Positions 8,885-16,397 of a stretch of DNA of 64,000 nt are shown in pieces (within the stretch, counting starts at the first letter, position 1; each line of letters opens with the position of its first letter). Position numbers and translations under genes: made by a program. Below the pieces are notes generated by a model, which was given only the letters and a program-made list of their open reading frames with translations, had not been told where the DNA came from and made no database searches. This DNA comes from JBBQYD01 sp942493075 (GTDB taxonomy: Bacteria; Verrucomicrobiota; Verrucomicrobiia; Limisphaerales; UBA8199): assembly GCA_942493075.1 (NCBI GenBank), contig OW818681.1:434001-498000 (forward strand), given 5' to 3'.

Positions 8885-9930
8885 TTCGTCCCGGCCCTCC
8901 GGCCTTCGCCGAGATCGATTTCACCCTCAGCCTCGAGCTTCCGGGCTGCATCGATGATGCGCATCTGAGCGCTTTCGATGTCGCGCAGTTTGACAGGGCC
9001 CATGAACGCGATCTCTTCGTTGACCGTTTCGGCCGCGCGCTTGGAGATACAATTCAGCAGGGCGGTCTTGAGTTTCTCGCTGGCAGCCTTGAGCGCCAGG
9101 GCCAGATCGCGCATATCCACTTCGCGCAGGATGCGCTGCAAAACACTGGACTCGAGACCCACGAGATCCTCGAATGTGAACATCTTCTGGCGAATGGCCA
9201 ACCCCAGTTCCGCATTACGCTCCTCAATGGCAGTCAGAAGGTTCTTGCCCGCGTTCTTGTCCATCGCGTTCAGGACATCGGCGGCATTCTTAACACCACC
9301 GGTCTGGTTCAGCGCGCGGGTTTGGCTCACACCGCGCTTGGTAACGAGGACATCGACTACCTTCTCCACCACCTCGATCGGGATGGGAGCCAGTGTTGCA
9401 ATGCGCTCGACGATTCGATCCCTCAGTTCCGCATGAAAATAGGTTAACGACTCGGCCGCCTTTTCGGGACCGACATAGCTCAGCACCAGAGCCACCGTCT
9501 GCGGTTGCTCATGGCGTATCAAATTGAAAAGCTGGCGCGCATCCATATCCACCACGCCTTGCATGGCAACGACAGGTGTGCGGGTCGGCGCGACGCGTCC
9601 GATAATCTCGGACGCTTTAAACAAACCGACGGCCTGCTCCAAAGCGTTCCGGGCAAAGGGCAGCCCACCAGAAACAGAAGCTCCAGCGGAAACGGCAACT
9701 TCGGAGAATTCCTGCAGCAGTTCCCGTTGAAGTTCCTGGCTGATCATGGGCATCTTGGCCATCTCAGACGAGATCTGCTCGACCTCCTGCTGCTCCATGT
9801 GCTTGAAAATTTGAACGGCGCTGTCGGTGCCGAGCACGACCAGGAGTGCGGCCAGCTTCTGCACCTTATTTAGGCGCGATCCCTCAGAACCGGGCCCCTG
9901 TCCATTTCCGTTAGGTTCAGAAGCGCTCAT
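8881..9930 (-). CDS. fliG: FliG, flagellar motor switch protein
   Basis: Rotor protein that contacts the stator and generates torque. The 349 residues contain the three armadillo-like domains: KVQKLAALLVVLGTDSAVQI (N), the middle EHPQ-like motif present as IRHEQPQTVALVLSYV, and the C-terminal FTFEDLVGLESSVLQRILRE with VDMRDLALALK, the torque helix region carrying charged residues. The start codon overlaps the fliF stop by one base. The C-terminus ends with a short charged extension (EGEIDLGEGRRAGTK). Confidence 0.96.
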   Translation of the reverse strand: MSASEPNGNGQGPGSEGSRLNKVQKLAALLVVLGTDSAVQIFKHMEQQEVEQISSEMAKMPMISQELQRELLQEFSEVAVSAGASVSGGLPFARNALEQAVGLFKASEIIGRVAPTRTPVVAMQGVVDMDARQLFNLIRHEQPQTVALVLSYVGPEKAAESLTYFHAELRDRIVERIATLAPIPIEVVEKVVDVLVTKRGVSQTRALNQTGGVKNAADVLNAMDKNAGKNLLTAIEERNAELGLAIRQKMFTFEDLVGLESSVLQRILREVDMRDLALALKAASEKLKTALLNCISKRAAETVNEEIAFMGPVKLRDIESAQMRIIDAARKLEAEGEIDLGEGRRAGTK

Positions 9931-11537
9931 TAGGTGTTGGTATCAGAGGATCGGCCCAGCCAGTTTCGGATGGCGTGTGTCACGTTCCCGGGGTTTTCAC
10001 GGACTAGTTGATTCAATGTATCGACCGTTACGACTTCGTGCGGGACCTCTGGATGCCATTCGCGTTTGTGGCCGTTGCCATTGCCATTGCCGTTACTGGC
10101 GAGGTGACCCAGCGGCACACCGATCGGAATGTGCTCCACTGGGGTGCGCTTGAGCAATCGCACCATAAAGAACAGAACTGCCAGCGCCATGAGCGGGTAG
10201 CCGACGTTTCGTGCGAGCGTCCAATAAAACTCCCTCTGGCTTTCCTTGTTGAGCTCAGTGGTAATCTCTTCGGCAAACTGCACGTTGAACGGAATCTCCT
10301 CCAGGGTGATAAGATCACCGCGGGTCGAATCGTTCCCCAGGGAGCTCTCGACGATCCGCTTGAGCTTCTCGATTTCCTCGGGTGGCCGGGAGACCAGCTT
10401 GCGCTCGGCGCCCGTGCCTTCGTAGCGGGAGGCAATCGTAACTGCAGCGGTCAGGCGTCTGATACCGCCAGCCGTGTGGAAGACGTTGCTGGTGGTTTTG
10501 CTGATTTCGTATTCCGTTGTACCCACCGTGCGCTTGTTCATCATGCTGCTTACAGGCCCGCGCTGTGCCGGAGCATTGGTTGAGGCAGTGTTGCTGGCCA
10601 ATCCCACAGCTTCTCCAGCCGTTGCCTGGCTCGTGTTATTGTCTTCCTCATTCCGGGTCTCGGTGCGGATCACCTGGCCATCCGGGTCAAACCGCTCTTC
10701 TGTCCGGGTTACTGTATCGAGATTGATGTCAGCCGACACCCTCACGATGGCTTGTCCGGGTCCCAACACCTGCTCCAGCATCCCTTCGGTCTTTTTGGAT
10801 AGGTAATGTTCCAGGTTGCGGCGGGCACCCAGTTGGCTGGTTGTCAGCCCGAGAATCGAGTCTTCTTCCTGTGTTTCAGAAAGCACGTGGCCCCGGTTGT
10901 CCACGACGGTTACGAAATTTGGTTTCAGACCCTCTACCGAGTTGGCCACCAGGAAACGTATGGAACTGACCGATTCCGAAGGAAGCTGGGAACTGCCACG
11001 GACCTTCACAAACACGGAGGCCGTGGGATGCTGGTTATTGGCGAGCAGCAGTCGGTTCTCAGGAACCACAATCATCACTCGTGCGGAGTCGATCTCATCC
11101 ATCTGGGAAATCGTGCGGACCAACTCTCCCTGAACTGCACGAAGATAATTGGCTCGCTGCACGAAGTCCGAAATACCGAAGTTCGGCTTATCGAAGATCT
11201 CAAAGCCAACTCCGTCACCCTTGGGGATGCCGCGACCGGCCAATTGCATGCGAACAGAATGAACTTTCTCCGCAGGAACGTAGATCGACGTGCCGCCCGC
11301 GCCGGTGCGATAGGGAATCTTGGCGTTATCTAATTCAGAAATGACCCGTGCGCCTTCACTCTCCGCTAATCGGCCATACAACAGGCTGTACTCGGCGCGA
11401 CTCGACCACAGAGCCAGACCGGCCAAAGCGCCGATCAGCGCGGCACTGGCTATGATGACACTGACCTTTTGATTCAGGCCCAGGTGTCGCCAGATTTCCA
11501 GCAACTGAGCTCCAAGTTGGCGAAAGCTTGCGTTCAT
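9930..11537 (-). CDS. fliF: FliF, MS-ring protein
   Basis: Builds the inner-membrane MS ring on which rotor and export gate assemble. The 535 residues show a first membrane helix at about 24-46, the secretin/YscJ-like ring-building region (YSLLYGRLAESEGARVISEL, YLRAVQGELVRTISQMDEID, ARVMIVVPE), a flexible Ser/Thr/Asn-rich middle, a second membrane helix near 440-462 (NVGYPLMALAVLFFMVRLLK) and a short C-terminal tail that binds FliG. It is six bases downstream of fliE. Confidence 0.95.
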   Translation of the reverse strand: MNASFRQLGAQLLEIWRHLGLNQKVSVIIASAALIGALAGLALWSSRAEYSLLYGRLAESEGARVISELDNAKIPYRTGAGGTSIYVPAEKVHSVRMQLAGRGIPKGDGVGFEIFDKPNFGISDFVQRANYLRAVQGELVRTISQMDEIDSARVMIVVPENRLLLANNQHPTASVFVKVRGSSQLPSESVSSIRFLVANSVEGLKPNFVTVVDNRGHVLSETQEEDSILGLTTSQLGARRNLEHYLSKKTEGMLEQVLGPGQAIVRVSADINLDTVTRTEERFDPDGQVIRTETRNEEDNNTSQATAGEAVGLASNTASTNAPAQRGPVSSMMNKRTVGTTEYEISKTTSNVFHTAGGIRRLTAAVTIASRYEGTGAERKLVSRPPEEIEKLKRIVESSLGNDSTRGDLITLEEIPFNVQFAEEITTELNKESQREFYWTLARNVGYPLMALAVLFFMVRLLKRTPVEHIPIGVPLGHLASNGNGNGNGHKREWHPEVPHEVVTVDTLNQLVRENPGNVTHAIRNWLGRSSDTNT

Positions 11538-11543
11538 TTAGGT

Positions 11544-11912
11544 TCAAATCTGCATCCGCATGAGTTCCTGATATGATTCGAGCAGTTTATTCCGGACCTC
11601 GACCATAAGTTGGAAGGAAACACTAGCTTCCTCCATGGCTATCATGGCCTGGTGCAGGGACACATTTTGTCCGGACTGCAAATCGCGAACCGCCTGACCG
11701 GCGGACATCTGTTTGGTATTAACCTCCTCGACCATCTTGCCGAGGACGTCTCCAAAATTGGCCTCACCGACCGAATTGGCTTTTTCCGGCGCGGCGGCAG
11801 GATTACCAAGACTCTCCAGCTCTTTCGGGGAGATGGGGTTAGACACACCGGCGCCTGCACCCCGGTTCAGGAAAGCCGGGATGGCGGAGCGAAATGCGCT
11901 AATAGGATCCAT
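11544..11912 (-). CDS. fliE: FliE, hook-basal body protein
   Basis: 122-residue adaptor that joins the MS ring to the rod. The C-terminal two thirds carry the FliE pattern: FGDVLGKMVEEVNTKQMSAG, QAVRDLQSGQNVSLHQAMIA and SFQLMVEVRNKLLESYQELM. The last residues MRMQI match the family ending. It lies between flgC (13-base gap) and fliF (six-base gap), as in Bacillus and many other bacteria. Confidence 0.94.
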   Translation of the reverse strand: MDPISAFRSAIPAFLNRGAGAGVSNPISPKELESLGNPAAAPEKANSVGEANFGDVLGKMVEEVNTKQMSAGQAVRDLQSGQNVSLHQAMIAMEEASVSFQLMVEVRNKLLESYQELMRMQI

Positions 11913-11925
11913 GAAGATCTAGAGG

Positions 11926-12357
11926 TTAACGTTTGCCGATGCTTAACGTTTGTGCCGCTAAGAGCCGTGAGTTCTTTATCACAGCTAGGTTTGCTTCGTA
12001 AGTTCTTGAAGCCACAACCAAATCCGCCATTTCTTCGTGCAAATTAACGTTGGGCATTTCAACCATGCCGTCTGCGTTCGAGTGCGGATGCCCCGGCGCG
12101 TAAACCATTCGGCCAGGACGGGGGTCAGACCGCACCTCTGCCACCTCAGGGCCGGAACCGGGCTCTCCAGCGCTTAGCTTGTCCAACGCAGAGCTCAAAG
12201 CGGTAGCAAAACAGACTTGCTGCCGCTGATAGGGTTTGCCGTCCAACCCGCGAGTGGTGTTGGCGTTGGCAATGTTCTGGGCAATGACCTCCAGACGCGT
12301 GCGCTCGGCGGTGAGGGCGGCGCTTGTGCTGTTGGCTCCAGGGAGTAAATTAATCAT
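11926..12357 (-). CDS. flgC: FlgC, proximal rod protein
   Basis: 143-residue rod protein exported through the flagellar gate. The N-terminus has the rod/hook signature (ALTAERTRLEVIAQNIANAN, TTRG) and the C-terminus has PNVNLHEEMADLVVASRTYE, then ANLAVIKNSRLLAAQTLSIG, as in FlgC. The residues YAPGHPHSNADGMVEMPNVN in the middle are the usual FlgC block. It follows flgB by four bases. Confidence 0.94.
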   Translation of the reverse strand: MINLLPGANSTSAALTAERTRLEVIAQNIANANTTRGLDGKPYQRQQVCFATALSSALDKLSAGEPGSGPEVAEVRSDPRPGRMVYAPGHPHSNADGMVEMPNVNLHEEMADLVVASRTYEANLAVIKNSRLLAAQTLSIGKR

Positions 12358-12361
12358 AAGT

Positions 12362-12745
12362 CTATGAAGCGCGACCAGTTATAGCCAAACGGAGTTTGAG
12401 GAGATTCCCCGTGATCAACTGGGTGCCGAACGTGTGTTCCAAGGTGTTCTGGTTCAACTGCATAAGCTCTTCTTCAAGTTTTACAGTGTTGCCATCCTTG
12501 CTGTTGGCGACTGCTTTGGCATCCATCGCCAGACCGGGCCTCAACGAATTGATCTGGCCTACATTCTTGGAAGCGACCGCGCGTTGCAGTTCGGTGCGGA
12601 AGCCCGGATCAAGATCTACCCGCTTATAGTTGGGAGTCTCCAGGTTCGCCAAGTTGTTGGCGATTGCCTGATGCCGCATCACGGTGGCATCCAAGAGTTT
12701 CTTGGTGCCCACGTAATTGGGTTGGCTAAAGAGTTCGTTGATCAT
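12362..12745 (-). CDS. flgB: FlgB, proximal rod protein (first gene of operon)
   Basis: 127-residue rod protein. N-terminal VMRHQAIANNLANLETPNYK and C-terminal LEEELMQLNQNTLEHTFGTQ, then KLRLAIT are standard FlgB blocks. It is the first gene of the flagellar operon: a purine-rich GAGAGAAG sits about five bases before the ATG, and a sigma-54 type element lies 25 bases upstream. The gene on the other side is divergent. Confidence 0.94.
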   Translation of the reverse strand: MINELFSQPNYVGTKKLLDATVMRHQAIANNLANLETPNYKRVDLDPGFRTELQRAVASKNVGQINSLRPGLAMDAKAVANSKDGNTVKLEEELMQLNQNTLEHTFGTQLITGNLLKLRLAITGRAS

Positions 12746-12769
12746 GACACTTCTCTCACGCGCTGCTAA

Positions 12770-12785
12770 AGCAACGCCAATGCCA
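12770..12785 (-). promoter_or_regulatory. Sigma-54 (-24/-12) promoter for the flagellar operon
   Basis: On the minus strand the sequence TGGCATTGGCGTTGCT lies directly upstream of flgB. It matches the RpoN consensus TGGCACR-N4-TTGCW, with the invariant GG and GC dinucleotides at the correct 10-base spacing. Transcription would begin near 12760, leaving a short leader with GAGAGAAG just before the flgB ATG. RpoN control of rod and hook genes is common in other phyla; here it is read from the motif only, and no RpoN activator gene is in view. Confidence 0.8.
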
Positions 12786-12786
12786 C

Positions 12787-13626
12787 ATGCTCATTTCCCC
12801 CATTTTCAAGGGTTTTTGCCGATCTGAACCCTGGCATGAGGAAAAAACTGCCGGGCAAAGCCCTCCTCCAATGGGAAAGGTTGTCCACGCCAGCCAAATG
12901 CCCTCCATCCATTTTTATTTCGGATTCGCCAACCGAGCGCTGACCTTGCAACTGCTGGAAGGTGCGGAACGCGAGGCAGCCCTTAACCCGCCGCCCTCCA
13001 AGCCGGCCAACCCATTCACCGCCGTTGAACTGGCCCAGAAGCTCAAAGACATCAATAGCACGGAGAGCTTTGCCCGGCAGAATGCCATGCGCGAACTGGC
13101 CGGTAATCGGCTGGAAGAGCCTTCCGAAGAACTGTTGAAGGAAATTGCTGGCATGGTCGATGACCCGGATGAGCCCTTACGCGAAGGCGCGCTTTCGATC
13201 CTGGCCAACCACGGCGGCAAGGAATACGTGCCGGTGCTCATCAAAGCCCTCAAAATGCCCGGGTCTGCCCAACTGCGAAACACACTAACCCAGGCCCTGG
13301 GCCGGATTAAAGACCCCAGCGCAGCAAAGCCGCTGGCCGAACTGCTGGCCCAGGGACCGGTGGATCAAATGGGATTCACAAGCGCCCGGGAGAACGCGGT
13401 GAGCCAGGCATTGGCAAACCTGGGTCCGGAAGCGGAGCCGGCCGTGCTCGAAGTCCTGGCCCTGCCGAACCTGGCCAGCCGCGCGCAAGCCTGTGGAATT
13501 CTCAAACAGATCGGAACCCGAAAGAGCCTCGAACCGCTCAAAGACCTCACGGCACATCCGGTGAAAGAGCTCAGCGAAGCTGCGGCCGAGGCTTCGCGCT
13601 GGATCCAAAGCCGGGAAACCAGGTAA
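12787..13626 (+). CDS. HEAT-repeat domain protein
   Basis: Probably a HEAT/armadillo alpha-solenoid protein. From about residue 75 onward there are four or five helix pairs with the repeat spacing PLREGALSILANHGGKEYVP, QLRNTLTQALGRIKDPSAAK, PLAELL, and QACGILKQIGTRKSLEPL. Such solenoids usually mediate protein contacts; no enzyme motif is present. The start is uncertain: the open frame reaches back to an ATG at 12787, two bases from the divergent sigma-54 element, while in-frame ATGs at 12871 and 12898 are equally possible and none has a convincing ribosome-binding site. No signal peptide is clear. It is divergent from flgB; a link to motility is possible but unsupported. Confidence 0.7.
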   Translation: MLISPIFKGFCRSEPWHEEKTAGQSPPPMGKVVHASQMPSIHFYFGFANRALTLQLLEGAEREAALNPPPSKPANPFTAVELAQKLKDINSTESFARQNAMRELAGNRLEEPSEELLKEIAGMVDDPDEPLREGALSILANHGGKEYVPVLIKALKMPGSAQLRNTLTQALGRIKDPSAAKPLAELLAQGPVDQMGFTSARENAVSQALANLGPEAEPAVLEVLALPNLASRAQACGILKQIGTRKSLEPLKDLTAHPVKELSEAAAEASRWIQSRETR

Positions 13627-13671
13627 GAACTCTTTGACAGAGTGCCGCTGGACGGCGACCCATAAAGCCGG

Positions 13672-14001
13672 ATGAAAAAAGACCAATGGATTGATTGGAT
13701 TCTAGCTCCACTCAAATTCTATGTCGTTCTTGCCGTTCCATTTTACTTAATCTTTTGCATAGTTTTAAAAATCCATCCGATTGAAATTCAAACAGGGGAA
13801 AATGCATATAAGCTGCATGATGCCATAAATATCCTGTTGTATGGGTATATGGCGTGCGCTCCATGCCTGCTGTTCGGAGGAGTGTTTCAGATTATCTCGG
13901 GTAATTCAGGATCGGCCATTCGAACCCTGGTTGTCGCCGCTGTGCCTACCGCGCTACTTTTGTTCTACCTCTTTATGCACGTGGTTCAACATTTGTTGTA
14001 G
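13672..14001 (+). CDS. Small membrane protein, function unknown
   Basis: 109-residue protein with three hydrophobic segments: about 11-33 (LKFYVVLAVPFYLIFCIVLK), 50-72 (INILLYGYMACAPCLLFGGV) and 83-107 (LVVAAVPTALLLFYLFMHVV). It starts with the charged MKKDQWIDW, so the N-terminus is probably cytoplasmic. No family is recognised. Base composition is more AT-rich than its neighbours, which may mean recent acquisition. It lies 45 bases after the HEAT gene on the same strand, so co-transcription is possible. Confidence 0.65.
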   Translation: MKKDQWIDWILAPLKFYVVLAVPFYLIFCIVLKIHPIEIQTGENAYKLHDAINILLYGYMACAPCLLFGGVFQIISGNSGSAIRTLVVAAVPTALLLFYLFMHVVQHLL

Positions 14002-14133
14002 CGTTGTCGCGAAGTACTTGTTGTGATTGACTACCGGTTAGTGGTTTCTTATCACCTTGCGGCAGAATTTCTTTTAATGTCACTTTGTCAATTGCGTTTC
14101 TTCATCGATTGAACCATCTTCGGCTCAGCCCAT

Positions 14134-14952
14134 ATGAGTTGCGCCGTCTCTGAAGTTTCAGCGTCCACGCGAAACGCATTCACCCTGCTGGAGTTGCTGG
14201 TCTGTATCGGGATTATTGCGATCTTGTGCGCGTTGCTGCTGCCAGGGTTGAGTGCCATTAAGGAGAAGGCCAAGGCCACGAGCTGCAGCAATAACTTTCG
14301 CCAACTCGCCACAGCCATGACCATGTATTGCAGTGAGAACCGGCACTACCCGGGAAGTTGGTGGATTCATGAGACAGTTGGTGTGGATCATTATGTCTGG
14401 CCGAAAAGGCTGGTGGGCTACGTGGCCAATAATCGGAAGATCCTCCATTGTCCAGCGGCCCCGTCAGACTCCGCTTGGGATACCAATGCGAACAAAACCC
14501 TGGGCGCAATGCTGTCCACGGGTGAATCCGACCCTTATGGGATCAACTGGAGAACGAGGTTTTCCATTGGATATAATGATTGGGGGATCATGCAATCTCA
14601 CTTAGACGATCCCAATTATCCGCAACTGGGCATGGGCGGTGATGTGACAGGTCCGTTCTTCAAAGGCTGGATCTCTGAAAGCCATATTCGAAGTCCCTCC
14701 AGCATGATCATGTTCGGCGACGGCACCGATGACGGGATGTTCGATGCCAGCCTTGATCCAACTGAACTAAGCCAGTGGCCATCAAAGCGCCATGGTAACA
14801 AGTCCAACCTGCTGTTTGTGGATGGCCATGTCGAGTCCCGGCTTCGGAAACACGTAATTGATCCAACTCCGAACAACGTCTGGCGGACTCGTTGGAACAA
14901 TGACAACCTGCCTCACAACGATATCACCTGGAGTGTCGCTGCCGATAAATAG
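14134..14952 (+). CDS. Type II secretion pseudopilin-like protein (prepilin N-terminus, DG-H motif)
   Basis: 272-residue protein with a prepilin leader and methylation site, NAFTLLELLVCIGIIAILCA (the residue before F is A rather than G), followed by a hydrophobic helix and the KEKAKATSCSNNFRQLATAM stretch. Near the C-terminus RHGNKSNLLFVDGHVES is the H-X9-DG motif of the large pseudopilin-like families of Verrucomicrobiota and Planctomycetota. These proteins are processed by a prepilin peptidase and exposed outside the inner membrane; the individual function is unknown. The leader is about 16 residues, consistent with the ATG at 14134. Confidence 0.85.
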   Translation: MSCAVSEVSASTRNAFTLLELLVCIGIIAILCALLLPGLSAIKEKAKATSCSNNFRQLATAMTMYCSENRHYPGSWWIHETVGVDHYVWPKRLVGYVANNRKILHCPAAPSDSAWDTNANKTLGAMLSTGESDPYGINWRTRFSIGYNDWGIMQSHLDDPNYPQLGMGGDVTGPFFKGWISESHIRSPSSMIMFGDGTDDGMFDASLDPTELSQWPSKRHGNKSNLLFVDGHVESRLRKHVIDPTPNNVWRTRWNNDNLPHNDITWSVAADK

Positions 14953-15275
14953 ATCCACCGCAGCTTGCCTCCTGGCAGGGATCTTTACCCTCTCCGCTTT
15001 TCTCAGGCTCTGCTCCTGTTCTTCAGGTCTTTTCTTGGCTTCCTGGTTGTGAAAATTGTGTTCTGATGAGAGCGGCAAGACATTGTGAACAGAAGGGGGG
15101 CCAAGGTAACGAAGGCCTGATAAAGTCAGAAACAGCAGAAAGGTCAGGCAAAGACGCAATGACTGCCAAGATCCTATGGGGGAGGTCTCTTCATTACTGG
15201 CTTTGCAGACATCTGGATGATCTGAGAAATCTGTGGACTCCCTTTGATTTTCCAGGTGCTCACCCACTTTAACCA
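14953..15275. other. Intergenic stretch without a gene
   Basis: About 320 bases between the pseudopilin and the convergent NTF2-like gene. No frame shows protein-like composition, and no strong hairpin followed by a T-run was seen. It contains purine-rich runs resembling the degenerate intergenic spacer repeats elsewhere in the window, but nothing definite. Confidence 0.5.
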
Positions 15276-15635
15276 TCACCCTGCGTAGTGTGCAGTTGCG
15301 CGGCGCACTTTGTGATTGGCATCGAACTCGAAGAACTCAACCGCACCCTGGCCACCCAGCGATTCGTAGCGGATGCAAACCGAATCCACACCAGCAAAGA
15401 CATCCAACAATCGGAAGCTAAAATCCGGGCGCAGCTTAAGTGCGCGCTGCCAGTAGGCGCCCACCGCTTTCTTGCCCTTCAGTTTTCCAGAGGGTTCTCC
15501 CATGAATTGAACGATCCTGGGACTGCTCATCTCGAAATCGTCTGTGTAGTGCCCGAGAATCCGATCCAGATCATGGGCGTTCCAGGCCGCAACCCAGTCT
15601 TTGGCGAATCGTTCTGCCTCTGCTTGAGAAGTCAT
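15276..15635 (-). CDS. SnoaL/NTF2-like protein
   Basis: 119-residue single-domain NTF2-like fold protein. The chain FAKDWVAAWNAHDLDRILGH, YTDDFEMSSP, KGKKAVGAYWQRALKLRPD and the C-terminal strands (VCIRYESLGGQGAVEFFEFD) follow the SnoaL-like pattern, a cone-shaped pocket used by many small hydrolases and isomerases or by proteins without an enzyme role. The ATG at 15633-15635 is preferred over an upstream one because the family normally begins a few residues before the FxxxWxxAWN helix. Substrate unknown. Confidence 0.82.
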   Translation of the reverse strand: MTSQAEAERFAKDWVAAWNAHDLDRILGHYTDDFEMSSPRIVQFMGEPSGKLKGKKAVGAYWQRALKLRPDFSFRLLDVFAGVDSVCIRYESLGGQGAVEFFEFDANHKVRRATAHYAG

Positions 15636-15689
15636 GACCCAGACAATGCCATGACATTGCAGCAGCAAACAGCAAAATCCTCGCTCTTC

Positions 15690-15797
15690 TCAGACTGAAG
15701 TCAGGCCTTCCCGGATGGCGTATTTTGTCAGTTCCGCAACGCTGCGGAGACCAAGCTTATCCATGATGTGCTGGCGGCACGCATTTTCAAACCTTCC
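15690..15797 (-). pseudogene. Remnant: C-terminal end of a LuxR/NarL-family regulator
   Basis: On the minus strand a frame of 35 codons ends RQHIMDKLGLRSVAELTKYA, then IREGLTSV and a TGA stop. This is the DNA-recognition helix and C-terminal tail of NarL/FixJ-type response regulators, where the usual context is VENHRQHIMDKL. Upstream of it the frame reads GRFENAC, which no longer matches, and the rest of the gene is absent; a palindrome and hairpin repeats follow. It is a decayed fragment. Confidence 0.75.
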
Positions 15798-15815
15798 ACG
15801 ACGATCCCCGTGCAA

Positions 15816-15837
15816 GTGTCAGTCCTAGGACTGACAC
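15816..15837. repeat. Perfect 22-base palindrome
   Basis: Two ten-base arms GTGTCAGTCC and GGACTGACAC meet at a central TA, giving a perfect palindrome directly beside the truncated end of the LuxR remnant. It could be a transposon end, a protein-binding site or part of the adjoining repeat. Similar GTGTCA...TGACAC halves occur near 43530-43615. Confidence 0.7.
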
Positions 15838-15920
15838 TCGGCTGCCTCCCTTTCAGCTTGTCTGTGCGGAGCCCTCTTGCGCAAGCAGATGAGCCGAGTG
15901 TTACCCCTGGCACTCAGGCG

Positions 15921-16055
15921 CAACCCTCTTCAGGGTTGTAAATCCCTGGGGAAACCGGACCCAGGGTAGGTCGTTCCGACCTTCGCTACGCTTCCGTCTG
16001 GAACCGACCAACCGCTGGGCTATAGGACGCAGCCCCGTTGGGCCCGTTGGGGCTG
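15921..16055 (+). repeat. Three-hairpin intergenic repeat, copy 1
   Basis: Three hairpins in a row: CAACCCT-CTTC-AGGGTTG at 15921-15938; a longer imperfect stem bounded by GACCCAGGGTAGGTCG and CGCTGGGCTATAGG at about 15958-16025; and CAGCCCC...GGGGCTG at 16030-16055. The same order is found inverted at 16136-16233. Such non-coding multi-hairpin repeats resemble REP-like elements. Confidence 0.7.
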
Positions 16056-16135
16056 ATCCGGATGCCGACAGCACCAGTGTTTTTCAACCGACAACACATC
16101 ATGGATCGACGCTCGTGCTCTGTGGCCCTCTTCCC

Positions 16136-16233
16136 AACACCAAGGGTGTTGCGTCACGAAGCCCAGGGGTTGCGACGCCAGTCGCTACCCTGGGTTCCAC
16201 GTTCCGCGTTTCCGCCAACCCCAACGCGGGTTG
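16136..16233 (-). repeat. Three-hairpin intergenic repeat, copy 2 (inverted)
   Basis: Read on the minus strand this gives CAACCCGCGTTGGGGTTG, then ACCCAGGGTAGCGACTGGCG paired with CCCTGGGCTTCG, then AACACC-CTT-GGTGTT. It is the same three-hairpin plan as 15921-16055 but in opposite orientation, with differing stem bases that still pair. Confidence 0.65.
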
Positions 16234-16244
16234 CGCCTCAAGCG

Positions 16245-16394
16245 TCAAGCTCATCGAGAGTTGCTGGAACTTGCTGCCCTTGATGCCCGAATCCGTTTCC
16301 ACATAGAACTCCTGCTCGGGGCCGACCCATACCGCTCGCGACTTAGGTGAAACGAAAACCGTTGATGGAACGGTGCTCGTCCCGGTTATGACCC
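16245..16394 (-). pseudogene. Possible protein-coding remnant cut by a repeat
   Basis: Downstream of the response regulator the minus strand keeps a protein-like frame (STVFVSPKSRAVWVGPEQEF, YVETDSGIKGSKFQQLSMSL) for about 50 codons without a start, and it ends exactly where the inverted hairpin repeat begins. The family is not recognised. It may be chance, but its composition is better than the surrounding non-coding sequence. Confidence 0.3.
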
Positions 16395-16397
16395 TGC

